DNA from: Qipengyuania spongiae
GTDB taxonomy: Bacteria > Pseudomonadota > Alphaproteobacteria > Sphingomonadales > Sphingomonadaceae
Reading direction: 5' to 3'
Assembly: GCF_026168555.1 (NCBI RefSeq)
Contig: NZ_CP092471.1
Location: 2,676,501 to 2,740,500 of the forward strand
Length of the DNA stretch: 64,000 bases
In this document: one piece after another, positions 55,427-63,174 of the stretch
How the letters are laid out: the number at the start of each line of letters is the position of its first letter
Numbering within the stretch: position 1 is the stretch's first letter
Notes under the pieces: model-generated
What the model saw: the letters and a program-made list of their open reading frames with translations, nothing else
Told to the model about the DNA's origin: nothing
The model's database searches: none
Translations under genes and position numbers: made by a program

Positions 55427-55644
55427 TGGATAGAACGCACGACGACATCGGCCTGCGCGTCCGCTCGATCGTGGACGACGCGATCGCTGAGCTGCTGCTG
55501 CTCGGCATGGAGAGCGCAGACCACGCGGCAGAGCTGATGGCCTGCCGAGCTATCGTTCGGATCAAGCAACCGGAGAAGATCGCGAAGGTCGCGGACTACG
55601 CTGAGAGCTTCATCGAGCGCGACCAACCGGGGCGGGGAAGATGA
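55423..55644 (+). CDS. Small hypothetical protein after HNH
   Basis: A 73-residue helical protein; ATG 55423 overlaps the HNH stop (a second ATG follows at once). RVRSIVDDAIAELLLLGMES suggests a helix bundle. No family recognised. A packaging-linked role is possible from position only. Confidence 0.6.
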   Translation: MMDRTHDDIGLRVRSIVDDAIAELLLLGMESADHAAELMACRAIVRIKQPEKIAKVADYAESFIERDQPGRGR

Positions 55645-55740
55645 AAGCTCAGAGCCCTGCCGGTTTCCGTACCGCCGACACCCTCAAAATTATCGCAAAC
55701 ACAGATTTTCACCCGCGCGCGCGCGCGAAAGGAGAACCCG

Positions 55741-55980
55741 ATGAAACAGCCTATAGAACCCAATCCTCAGGCGCTCAGAGTTCGCGAGCAGATCCTAAAG
55801 ATCGTCTTGGCCGAGAACGACCGGACGGGCGATTCCCGATCTGTCTTCCACGGCCTCGCATTGGCATTCGGACACGTTCTGAGCGCGGTGGAACCCAATC
55901 CGAAAGATGCTTCCGCATGGATGTCCCGCGAGGCGCAGCGCATCCTCCTGACCGGCGAGCAGGAAGGGCCTCTCCAATGA
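55741..55980 (+). CDS. Small hypothetical protein
   Basis: A 79-residue protein; ATG 55741 with AAAGGAG 6 bp upstream, just after a (CG)7 run at 55714-55727. The sequence includes VREQILKIVLAENDRTGDSR and HGLALAFGHVLSAVEPN. No family recognised. It overlaps the next start (ATGA). Confidence 0.65.
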   Translation: MKQPIEPNPQALRVREQILKIVLAENDRTGDSRSVFHGLALAFGHVLSAVEPNPKDASAWMSREAQRILLTGEQEGPLQ

Positions 55981-56210
55981 ACGAGGAACTGGCAGAGGCG
56001 GCAGAGGTCCGCGCCCGCACCGAACGGCTGATCGACACGCTGGGCGGCGCAGGGATGACGCAGCGGGCGATCGTAGTCGGAATGCAGCTCGCGCTTACCG
56101 AACGCCTACTGGTGGCAGACGGCGCAGACGCGGCCGTCAAGTTCCTCCGCGACCAGGCGGAGCAGGTCGAGCAATGGGGGCCTGAGTATCTGAAGGCACT
56201 GCGGCCTTGA
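55977..56210 (+). CDS. Small hypothetical protein
   Basis: A 77-residue acidic helical protein from ATG 55977. RARTERLIDTLGGAGMTQRA and VKFLRDQAEQVEQWGPEYLK. No family recognised. The same frame is open upstream to 55641 but the intervening part lacks normal codon bias, so I place the start here. Confidence 0.65.
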   Translation: MNEELAEAAEVRARTERLIDTLGGAGMTQRAIVVGMQLALTERLLVADGADAAVKFLRDQAEQVEQWGPEYLKALRP

Positions 56211-56249
56211 CTTCCGCAGGCAAATATGCGACGGCCGCTTTCGTCGGAT

Positions 56250-56295
56250 CGCGGCTGTCCGCGACGAGACACCGATGTTCCCGCGGCTGTCCGCG
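56250..56295. repeat. Two copies of a 14-bp hairpin, CGCGGCTGTCCGCG
   Basis: Exact copies at 56250-56263 and 56282-56295. Each is a small stem-loop (CGCGG-CTGT-CCGCG). They lie in the 135-bp gap in front of the capsid gene block. Possible roles: transcription attenuation, or a recognition site for DNA packaging or a regulator. Confidence 0.6.
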
Positions 56296-56345
56296 CACAT
56301 TGGCTGAAAACCGGGCTTCTGCCCGACAGCTAAGGTGTGTCTGAA

Positions 56346-56984
56346 ATGGACTACGTGGGCTCCCCGCTCGAAATCAAAGAACTGTCCGAAAGCGGCTCGA
56401 TCGAGGGCTTGCTGGCGGGCTTCGGCAATACCGACAGCCATGGTGACGTGATTGACACCAAGGCGTTTTCGCGCACGCTCGCTGAACGCGGCGGCAACCC
56501 CCTCCCCATGCTCCTGCACCATGATCCGAAGCGCCCGATCGGCGCCTGGAACGAATGGCAGGAAAAGTCGGAAGGGCTCTACGTGAAGGGTCGGCTCACC
56601 ATGGCGGCGCGCGATGCTCAGGAAGCATACGCTCTCGCCAAGGATGGCGCTCTTCCCAGCCTGTCGGTGGGCTATGTCGCTCGCAAGGCAAACGTCGACC
56701 AGCGGACCGGCGAGCGGCATTTGCTCGACGTCGACCTGATCGAAGGGAGCCTTGTGGTCGCGGGCAGCAATCCACTGAGCCGCGTTTCCTCGGTCAAATC
56801 CATCTCAACCGCCGGCGACATTGCCGACCTTCTTCGCGAGGCTGGAGTTTCCGGCCGAAAGGCCAAGGCGGCGGCGGGGTTCGCCTGGAAAGCAATCAAC
56901 GACACCGACGCGGACGAAGACGAGGTCCGCGCCATCCTCAATGCCAGCGCCGCCCGGATCGCGGCCATCGGAGACAGAAAATGA
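56346..56984 (+). CDS. HK97-family prohead protease
   Basis: A 212-residue S78-type protease from ATG 56346 (GTG 56337 is an alternative). It opens with SGSIEGLLAGFGNTDSHGD and has MLLHHDPKRPIGAWNEW (catalytic His) and LPSLSVGYVARK (catalytic Ser), in the expected order. It cleaves the scaffold region of the capsid protein during head assembly. Its stop overlaps the capsid gene start. Confidence 0.93.
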   Translation: MDYVGSPLEIKELSESGSIEGLLAGFGNTDSHGDVIDTKAFSRTLAERGGNPLPMLLHHDPKRPIGAWNEWQEKSEGLYVKGRLTMAARDAQEAYALAKDGALPSLSVGYVARKANVDQRTGERHLLDVDLIEGSLVVAGSNPLSRVSSVKSISTAGDIADLLREAGVSGRKAKAAAGFAWKAINDTDADEDEVRAILNASAARIAAIGDRK

Positions 56985-58084
56985 ATGCACTTACGAAGGA
57001 CTTCACCGACGCGGTGGAGGCGCAGTTCAAAAGCCTGAACGAAGACGTTCAAAGGGCGCTGAAGGACGCGAACACCGCCAACGGCATCATCCACGAACTC
57101 GAGCAGAAGATGGCTCGACCGAGAAGCGGGGATTATTCGCCTATCTCGGCCGGCCAGAAGGTCGCGGAGAGTGACGAGATCAAGGCGCTGGCCGAACGGG
57201 CGAGCTCGCAGCCTGCCCGGGTCAAGGTCGAGGTGAAGAACATCACCACGGCACCGACCAGCGGCGGCGCGCTCGACAACACCATGCGCGATCCGAACGT
57301 GAACGGCCTCCCCGGCCGCACCCCGCGCATTCGCAACCTGCTGACCGTTCTCGACACGAACAGCGGCAATGTCGAATACGTGGCACAGACTACCCGCGAC
57401 AATCAGGCGGCGATGCAGGTCGAAGGCGAGCTGAAGGCTCAGAGCGATTACGCCTGGGAAATTCGCAACCTGCCGATCCGCACGATCGCGCACTGGGTTC
57501 CGGCCAGCGTCCAGGTTCTCGCTGACGCCCCGCAGCTTCGCTCGATCATCGACACCGAGCTTCGCTACGGCCTTGCGCTGAAGGAAGACGAGCAGCTGCT
57601 CAACGGCAGCGGAACCGGTGTGAACCTGACCGGCCTTGTGACCGAAGCCACGGCGTTCGCTGATCCGCTGTCCCTCACCGATCCGACCATGATCGATACG
57701 GTGGGCGTCGGGATGCTTCAGGTCTCCCTTGCGGACTACACCCCGAACGGCGTTGTAATGCATCCTAGCGACTGGATGCGGATCCGGCTGCTGAAGGATG
57801 CCGATGGCAAGTATCTGCTTGGCGATCCGCAATCGAACCCAAACCCGCTGCTGTTCGGTCTGCCTGTGGTCGCCACGACCGCCATGCCGATCGACAAGTT
57901 CCTGATCGGTGACTTCCGGGCGGCCGCGACCCTCTACGATCGCGAGGAAGCGAACGTGGTTCTTTCTACGGAACACGCGGACTTCTTCGTTCGCAACCTC
58001 GTGGCGATCCGCGCTGAGGAACGTCTCGGCCTCGCGATCAAGAACCCGCTGGCGCTGTCCTACGGCGACTTCGGAAACGCGTAA
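56981..58084 (+). CDS. HK97-family major capsid protein
   Basis: A 367-residue protein. The N-terminal about 85 residues are a coiled-coil delta/scaffold domain (FTDAVEAQFKSLNEDVQRAL), followed by the HK97 fold (GRTPRIRNLLTVLDTNSGNV, RTIAHWVPASVQVLADAPQL, ELRYGLALKEDEQLLNGSGT). It forms the head shell after cleavage. Coupled with the protease by ATGA. All expected parts are present. Confidence 0.94.
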   Translation: MNALTKDFTDAVEAQFKSLNEDVQRALKDANTANGIIHELEQKMARPRSGDYSPISAGQKVAESDEIKALAERASSQPARVKVEVKNITTAPTSGGALDNTMRDPNVNGLPGRTPRIRNLLTVLDTNSGNVEYVAQTTRDNQAAMQVEGELKAQSDYAWEIRNLPIRTIAHWVPASVQVLADAPQLRSIIDTELRYGLALKEDEQLLNGSGTGVNLTGLVTEATAFADPLSLTDPTMIDTVGVGMLQVSLADYTPNGVVMHPSDWMRIRLLKDADGKYLLGDPQSNPNPLLFGLPVVATTAMPIDKFLIGDFRAAATLYDREEANVVLSTEHADFFVRNLVAIRAEERLGLAIKNPLALSYGDFGNA

Positions 58085-58158
58085 GAATCCCTCGGGTGAG
58101 GGGGGCGGGAGCGGTTTTGTCGTCATGGCTGCTCCCGCCACGCCTCAGGAGATTGCGG

Positions 58159-58593
58159 TTGGCTGAAACAACTAAGATCGAAGGCTTCCGCGAGCTGGAC
58201 GCGGCGCTCGCCAAGCTCGGCAAGCACACGACCGAGAAGGCCTTGCTGCGCCGGATCGCGAAGAAAGCGCTCACACCGATGCTGGAACGCGCGAAGGCGC
58301 TGGCACCCGATGATGACGGGCAGCTGAAGGACAGTATTGTCATGGGCTCCCGCCTGACCCGGGCGGCACGCGCACAGGATGGCAAGACGCCTCGCGCCGG
58401 CATTCGCACATTCGTCGGCACGGCAAGCCGGTATGGCTTCCTGCAAGAGTATGGACGCGCAGACGCACCCGCTCAGCCGTTTATGCGGCCGGCATGGGAC
58501 ACACAGGGACCCAAGGCGCTCGAAATCGTGAAGCGCGACCTGGGCGACGAAATCGAAAAGACAGCGGCCCGACTGGCCAAACGGAGGACCTAA
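58159..58593 (+). CDS. HK97 gp10-like phage protein
   Basis: A 144-residue protein. I start it at TTG 58159 because AGGAG is 7 bp upstream and no ATG lies in frame. It has FRELDAALAKLGKHTTEKAL, LERAKALAPDDDGQLKDSI and TASRYGFLQEYGRADAPAQP, then FMRPAWDTQG, the HK97-gp10 pattern of tail completion or head-tail joining proteins. Its stop overlaps the next start (TAATG). Confidence 0.9.
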   Translation: MAETTKIEGFRELDAALAKLGKHTTEKALLRRIAKKALTPMLERAKALAPDDDGQLKDSIVMGSRLTRAARAQDGKTPRAGIRTFVGTASRYGFLQEYGRADAPAQPFMRPAWDTQGPKALEIVKRDLGDEIEKTAARLAKRRT

Positions 58594-60455
58594 TGACCGC
58601 GAAGATCGGGACACTGAATGTCGACCTGACATTGGAAACCGCGCGCTTCGACAAGGCGGCGCGCAAGATCGACGGCAAATCGTCGAAGATGCAGACGAGC
58701 TTCGCGAGGATCGCCAAATCCACCGCGGCGATCGGCGCCGGGCTCGGCGTGGCGCTGGCGGGCGTGGATCGAGTGTTCGGGGACTTGGCGAAGAAAGCCG
58801 TCGACCTGAACAATTCCGCTCAGGTCGCGGGCGAAGGCTTCGAGGAATTCCAGCGGCAGGCATTCGCGGCATCGAAGGTCGGGATCGAGTTCGAGAAGCT
58901 GGGCGACATTTTCAAGGACGTTCGCGACCGGATCGGTGACTTCATCACGACCGGCGGCGGGCCGATGGCCGATTTCTTCGAGAACATCGCGCCCAAGGTC
59001 GGCGTGACGGCGGAGCAGTTCAAAAAGCTCGGCGGCAAGGACGCGCTGCAGCTCTATTACGATTCGCTTGTGAAGGCGGGCGTCAGCTCGGAGGAAATGG
59101 TTTTCTATCTGGAAGCCATGGCCAGCGATGCGACCGCGCTTATTCCGCTGCTCGAAAAGAACGGCAAGGCGTTCGCAGAGCTCGGCGCGCAGACGAACAT
59201 CATCGACCAGGATCAACTCGACAAGCTGAAGCGCTACGAGGACGCGCAGAAGCGGATCGAAGGCAAGACGCAAGACCTTACCCTTGCGCTAGTTGATGCT
59301 GGACTGCTCGACGCTTTCGCAGACCTCAAGCTTAGCCTCGTCGATGGTGTGGTCGAGTTCGACAAGTTCTACACCAGCGTCCAGAAGTCGACCTACAACT
59401 TCGGGCGTTCGATTGAGGCGGCGGTGAATGCCATCCCGGCGTCCATCAACCGGATGATTACCCAGATCGGGACCGCAATTACCGGACGCCTAAGCGCAAT
59501 CTGGGACGGTGCGATCGCCAAGGTGGAGAGGGTCCGCCAGACGTTCTGGAACCTCTGGGACAAGGTGACGCGCCGTTCCTACGTCCCCGACATGGTGGAC
59601 GACATCCAGCGCGAGATGGCGCGGCTCGACGGCGTTCTCGTCACCCCGGCGCAGCGGGCAGCGCAGAAGACCGAGAAGGCGTTCAGCGACCTGATGGATA
59701 GGCTCTATCCCAAGTTCGCTGCGATCCGCGACATGAAAGGCGACCTGGACCTGATCGACGAGCGGGAGGACAAGAAGGAAATCTCCCGCGAGATGGCGAC
59801 GGAGCTTTCGGCAGCGGTGCGCCGGCAGGCACGAACGGGCACCACGGATCGCCAGCAGTATGACATCCGCCCCGGCATGGTGGATTCCAAACCGCTAACC
59901 GACAAGTTCAAGGAAGTTGGCGATGGCCTCAAGGGTCTAGCCGATCGTTCGCAGGTGCAGACGGTTCGGATCGCTCGCACCTTCGAAGACATGGCACAGG
60001 CGACCCTTGCCAGCCTCAACCGCCTGTCCAGCGCAATCAAGGGCGGCGGCTTCCTCGGCATTCTGGAAGGCGTGGTAGGCATCGGACTGCAACTCGGCAG
60101 CACCGGCCTGTTTGGCAAGACGATCGCGAACAACCTCAACCGTGTCGAGGCGCGCGCTATGGGCGGTCCGGTGACCGCAGGGCGACCCTATCTGGTCGGT
60201 GAGCGTGGGCCCGAACTCGTCGTTCCTCGGCATAGCGGTCGGGTCATCAGCAACGACAACCTCGCGATGGGCGGCAAGCTGCAAATCGAGGTGATCGCGA
60301 ACAACGGCGGCTTTGAAGCCATGGTTCGCGATCAGGCTGGGCGGGTGGTCGCCGCGTCCGCACCTCACCTTGTCCAAGCAGCGAGCGGCGCCGCGATGGG
60401 CGCCATGTATCGTCAGAGCAAGCGCTCGATGACCCCAGGAGGAGCAATCGGATGA
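58593..60455 (+). CDS. Phage tail tape measure protein (short)
   Basis: A 620-residue protein from ATG 58593, with ACGGAGG upstream. It opens TLNVDLTLETARFDKAARKI and has an Ala/Gly-rich membrane-like segment near residue 50, long helices, and the C-terminal GGPVTAGRPYLVGERGPELV with PRHSGRVIS, as in lambda/HK97-type tape measures. At 620 aa it would fit a short tail. No tail tube, sheath or fibre gene is found, so its role in a satellite is unclear. Confidence 0.86.
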   Translation: MTAKIGTLNVDLTLETARFDKAARKIDGKSSKMQTSFARIAKSTAAIGAGLGVALAGVDRVFGDLAKKAVDLNNSAQVAGEGFEEFQRQAFAASKVGIEFEKLGDIFKDVRDRIGDFITTGGGPMADFFENIAPKVGVTAEQFKKLGGKDALQLYYDSLVKAGVSSEEMVFYLEAMASDATALIPLLEKNGKAFAELGAQTNIIDQDQLDKLKRYEDAQKRIEGKTQDLTLALVDAGLLDAFADLKLSLVDGVVEFDKFYTSVQKSTYNFGRSIEAAVNAIPASINRMITQIGTAITGRLSAIWDGAIAKVERVRQTFWNLWDKVTRRSYVPDMVDDIQREMARLDGVLVTPAQRAAQKTEKAFSDLMDRLYPKFAAIRDMKGDLDLIDEREDKKEISREMATELSAAVRRQARTGTTDRQQYDIRPGMVDSKPLTDKFKEVGDGLKGLADRSQVQTVRIARTFEDMAQATLASLNRLSSAIKGGGFLGILEGVVGIGLQLGSTGLFGKTIANNLNRVEARAMGGPVTAGRPYLVGERGPELVVPRHSGRVISNDNLAMGGKLQIEVIANNGGFEAMVRDQAGRVVAASAPHLVQAASGAAMGAMYRQSKRSMTPGGAIG

Positions 60456-60685
60456 TCCCGCAATTCACGATCGAGAAGCGCAACTTCGGCTACCGCGTCA
60501 CCAGCGAGCCCGACCCCATGGGCATGGTCAAGAAGCTGTTCCTGGGCAAAGGCAACACGGCCTTCAGCAAGGCGGTGGGCTACGCGACGAACTGGGCAGC
60601 GAAAGCGAACGGCAAACTGATCGACCAGACCGGCCGGCTCAGCGAGCAGGACTGCGCGGACTTCGTGGCGGCGATGCGGCCTTAG
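60452..60685 (+). CDS. Small hypothetical protein after the tape measure
   Basis: A 77-residue protein, ATGA-coupled to the tape measure gene, with AGGAGGAG just upstream. It is basic, with MIPQFTIEKRNFGYRVTSEP and ANGKLIDQTGRLSEQDCADF. No recognised family. It ends the rightward gene block. Confidence 0.6.
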   Translation: MIPQFTIEKRNFGYRVTSEPDPMGMVKKLFLGKGNTAFSKAVGYATNWAAKANGKLIDQTGRLSEQDCADFVAAMRP

Positions 60686-61177
60686 CTATTCTTCCTTCAG
60701 AGATTTTTCGAGGGCATCTGCCGTGCGGATTTGAGCATCTAAGGAGCGAAGAAAGAGCAGATCGCGCTGCACCATCCCATCGGCCGCATAAGCTTGAACA
60801 GCAAGATCAGCTTCTGAAACAGACATACCAAGCGTTTGCAAAAGCGCGGAAATTAGCTTGGTCTGGGCTGTCGCGACCTCTTGGTTTACCCGATGATTGC
60901 CATCCGGGAGAAGTGGGCGATCCTGCCCTGTCGCTCTTTTGTATTCCTTGAAAGCCTCCATCACCGCCGGTTTGCCATGAAACTCGACTGGGATGAGATT
61001 GATCGCGGTCGAGTAGTTAGGATCACCCGGAAGGTGCCGCGTGGCCATGAGCATCCGAACAACGACAAGCTTTCGCTCTCGGTCCTCGCGATGTTTCTGG
61101 AAAGCGAGGGTTATGACAACGGCAATGATCGGCCCCAACACGATCGCGAGCAAGGTGAGCCAGTCGTTAAGCTCCAT
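60686..61177 (-). CDS. DUF6680-like membrane-anchored protein
   Basis: A 163-residue protein on the opposite strand to the other element genes. It has an N-terminal helix (LTLLAIVLGPIIAVVITLAF, about residues 7-26) and a cytoplasmic domain with VRMLMATRHLPGDPNYSTAI and LIPVEFHGKPAVMEAFKEYK. The pattern is like DUF6680. Convergent with, and directly adjoining, the previous gene. Its promoter region is overlapped by the right set of GTTACCTA sites. It is a likely cargo gene, with no proven function. Confidence 0.75.
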   Translation of the reverse strand: MELNDWLTLLAIVLGPIIAVVITLAFQKHREDRERKLVVVRMLMATRHLPGDPNYSTAINLIPVEFHGKPAVMEAFKEYKRATGQDRPLLPDGNHRVNQEVATAQTKLISALLQTLGMSVSEADLAVQAYAADGMVQRDLLFLRSLDAQIRTADALEKSLKEE

Positions 61178-61186
61178 AACCCCTCC

Positions 61187-61221
61187 GTTACCTATGCGTT
61201 ACCTGATCCGATCTAGGTAAC
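61187..61221. repeat. Right set of three GTTACCTA sites
   Basis: GTTACCTA at 61187-61194, GTTACCTG at 61198-61205 and the inverted TAGGTAAC at 61214-61221. Same order, orientation and near-equal spacing as at the left end (50528-50563). They lie 18-52 bp inside the right att repeat, which supports integrase arm binding. Confidence 0.65.
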
Positions 61222-61238
61222 TTCTAAAACCCCGGAAA

Positions 61239-61285
61239 TTGGCGCGCCCGGCAGGACTCGAACCTGCTGCCTCAAGATTAGAAGT
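61239..61285. repeat. attR: 47-bp direct repeat inside tRNA-Arg
   Basis: Identical to 50384-50430. Here the repeat is part of the intact tRNA-Arg(UCU) gene and runs from the base next to its CCA end into the anticodon loop. It is the right attachment core. Confidence 0.92.
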
Positions 61286-61316
61286 CTCGCGCTCTATCCA
61301 GATGAGCTACGGGCGC
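61240..61316 (-). tRNA. tRNA-Arg (anticodon UCU)
   Basis: Minus strand, 5' GCGCCCG at 61316 to CGGGCGC-G-CCA at 61240 (77 nt, CCA encoded). The anticodon loop CTTCTAA reads TCT. The D arm, anticodon arm and T arm (GGTTCGAGTCC) all pair. The element lies on its 3' side, and the tRNA stays intact. Confidence 0.95.
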
Positions 61317-61380
61317 GCGCCAGGGTGGCAATAGCGCCGCTTTCCTCGCACGCCAATCGGCGATAAGCGCGAAACCCACG

Positions 61381-62100
61381 ATGGAGAATCCGCCCGCCAA
61401 CGCTCGGCCGAGCTTTCGCTATTTCGATCTGGTGATGGCGGCCTTTGTCACGATCCTGCTGCTGTCCAACCTTATCGGGGCGGCCAAGCCGTCCTACGTC
61501 GTGCTGCCCGACGGAAGCCAGTGGAGCTTCGGGGCGGGGGTGCTGTTCTTTCCCGTCAGCTACATTATCGGCGACGTCCTGACCGAGGTCTATGGCTATG
61601 CCCGTGCGCGGCGAGTGATCTGGACGGGCTTCGCCGCGCTGCTGTTCATGGCCTTCATGGCCTGGGTGGTGGTCGCGCTGCCCGCGGCGGAAGGGTGGAA
61701 CGGGCAATCCGCCTACGAACAGGTTTTCGGCAACACCTGGCGCATCGTCGCCGCCTCGATGATCGCCTTCTGGGCGGGCGAGTTCGCCAACGCCTTCGTC
61801 CTCGCGAAGATGAAGGTGTGGACGCAAGGGCGGCATCTGTGGTCGCGGACGATCGGCTCGACCGCGGTCGGCCAGGGTCTCGACAGCCTGATCTTCTATC
61901 CGCTCGCCTTTTACGGCCTCGCCGGGTGGCCGCCGGAGCTGCTGTGGCAGATCGTGCTGTCGCAGTGGTTTATCAAGACCGCCTGGGAAGCAGTGCTGAC
62001 GCCCGTCACCTATGTCGTGGTCGGCTGGCTCAAGCGGCGCGAGGGGGTGGAGATTTTCGACACGCAGACCGATTTCTCGCCCTTCGCCACCCGAGGCTGA
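61381..62100 (+). CDS. Queuosine precursor transporter (YhhQ/QPTR family)
   Basis: A 239-residue membrane protein with about six helices. It has FDLVMAAFVTILLLSNLIGA, FFPVSYIIGDVLTEVYGYAR and ARRVIWTGFAALLFM, then FWAGEFANAFVLAKMK and STAVGQGLDSLIFYPLAFYG, all classic for the YhhQ/VUT-1 family. It takes up queuosine precursors (preQ0/preQ1) for tRNA modification. It is chromosomal DNA just outside the element. Confidence 0.92.
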   Translation: MENPPANARPSFRYFDLVMAAFVTILLLSNLIGAAKPSYVVLPDGSQWSFGAGVLFFPVSYIIGDVLTEVYGYARARRVIWTGFAALLFMAFMAWVVVALPAAEGWNGQSAYEQVFGNTWRIVAASMIAFWAGEFANAFVLAKMKVWTQGRHLWSRTIGSTAVGQGLDSLIFYPLAFYGLAGWPPELLWQIVLSQWFIKTAWEAVLTPVTYVVVGWLKRREGVEIFDTQTDFSPFATRG

Positions 62101-62114
62101 CAGCCCGAAACCCG

Positions 62115-63158
62115 TCAGACGATATCGGCGCTGCGGGCGATCTGGGTGATGCCGCGCTTGCCCGCGCCGTCGCGGCCGAGCTGGACGATCACGTCGATGA
62201 CGCTCGCGGCATAGGCGATGGTGTCGCTGCGGGTAAGGCCGATGCCGGTCTGCATGACCATGAGCGAAAGCTGTTCGAGTGCGCCGCGCAGGCTATTGGC
62301 GTGCAAGGTGGAAAAGCTCCCCGGATGGCCGGTGTTGATCGCGCGCAGGAAGCTGACGCTCTCCGCGCCGCGCAATTCGCCGAGCACGATACGGTCCGGG
62401 CGCAGACGGAGAGCGGCTTGCAACAGCTCGTTCGCGGTCACCTTCGCCTCGCCGAGTTCCCCCTTTACCGCGACGAGGCCGACGCCGTTCTCTCCCGGCA
62501 GGCGCAACTCGGGCGTGTCCTCGACCAGTACGACGCGCTCATGGGCCGGAATCTCGCCGAGCATGGCGTTGAGGAAGGTCGTCTTGCCGGTGCTCGTGCC
62601 GCCCGAGATCAGGATCGTCTGCCGCTGTCGGATCGCCTCGCGCAGAAAGGCGATCGGCTGGCCCTGCGGGTCGGGCATCGCCGCCTCGCCCGCCGCGGCG
62701 AGCGGACCGGTGTCGTAGGCGTCGAGCGGCAGGTCCAGCCGCCGATGGCGACGGATCGCCATTGCCCAGTGGCGGCGTGCGGCGGGCGGACCGCAGAACT
62801 GGATGCGCGCCCCGCCCTCGTGCCCGCGCGCAGGCAAGGTCGCGCCGAGCAGCGGATGCTCGCGATTGATGCCCTGATGGCTGACCCGCGCAACCTGCTC
62901 GGCGAGCCGCTGGATCAACCGGTCGTCGATTTCGGGCCGCATATGCTTGCGCATTCCCGGTTCGGCCGCTTCCTCGATCCAGACTTCGCCGGGCCGGTTG
63001 ACGATGATCTCGGTTACCGTGTCGCGGTCGAGCCACTCGGCGAAGGGCGCGAGATAGGCGTCGAGATAGACGCTGCGTTCGCCCGGCAGATCGACCGGGG
63101 GCAGCTCATCCTCGCCGCCACCGACGGCAGGCGCAAAAGGGTGGATGTCGGCGCTCAT
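62115..63158 (-). CDS. virB11: Type IV secretion ATPase VirB11
   Basis: A 347-residue protein. N-terminal domain with TVTEIIVNRPGEVWIEEAAE. Walker A ISGGTSTGKTTFLNAML (about residues 183-199), VVLVEDTPEL, the Asp box/Walker B RPDRIVLGELRGAES, and the His box FSTLHANSLRGALEQLSLM. VirB11 powers pilus assembly and substrate transfer in type IV secretion. It follows virB10 with a 16-bp gap, the normal order. Confidence 0.94.
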   Translation of the reverse strand: MSADIHPFAPAVGGGEDELPPVDLPGERSVYLDAYLAPFAEWLDRDTVTEIIVNRPGEVWIEEAAEPGMRKHMRPEIDDRLIQRLAEQVARVSHQGINREHPLLGATLPARGHEGGARIQFCGPPAARRHWAMAIRRHRRLDLPLDAYDTGPLAAAGEAAMPDPQGQPIAFLREAIRQRQTILISGGTSTGKTTFLNAMLGEIPAHERVVLVEDTPELRLPGENGVGLVAVKGELGEAKVTANELLQAALRLRPDRIVLGELRGAESVSFLRAINTGHPGSFSTLHANSLRGALEQLSLMVMQTGIGLTRSDTIAYAASVIDVIVQLGRDGAGKRGITQIARSADIV

Positions 63159-63174
63159 CGGATCGCCCGTCCGC

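Larger units (their letters stand above)
50384..61285. mobile_element. 10.9-kb integrated phage satellite/defective prophage in tRNA-Arg
   Basis: The element is bounded by perfect 47-bp direct repeats (50384-50430 and 61239-61285), made of the 3' part of tRNA-Arg(UCU). The intact tRNA is at the right end. Contents, in order: hypothetical gene, tyrosine integrase, hypothetical gene, AlpA, three short genes, RepA-like ATPase, iteron-like array, HNH nuclease, three short genes, prohead protease, major capsid protein, gp10-like, tape measure, short gene, then a DUF6680 gene in reverse. No terminase, portal, holin or lysin is seen. The capsid genes and small size suggest a capsid-encoding satellite (PICI-like), but a reduced prophage is also possible. 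Confidence 0.85.

Noticed and set aside
55641..55976. Extended N-terminus for the small gene at 55977
   Set aside because: The extra 112 codons are Arg/Ser-rich, overlap the well-supported gene at 55741 in another frame and cross the (CG)7 tract; the start at 55977 overlaps the previous stop and is more likely.
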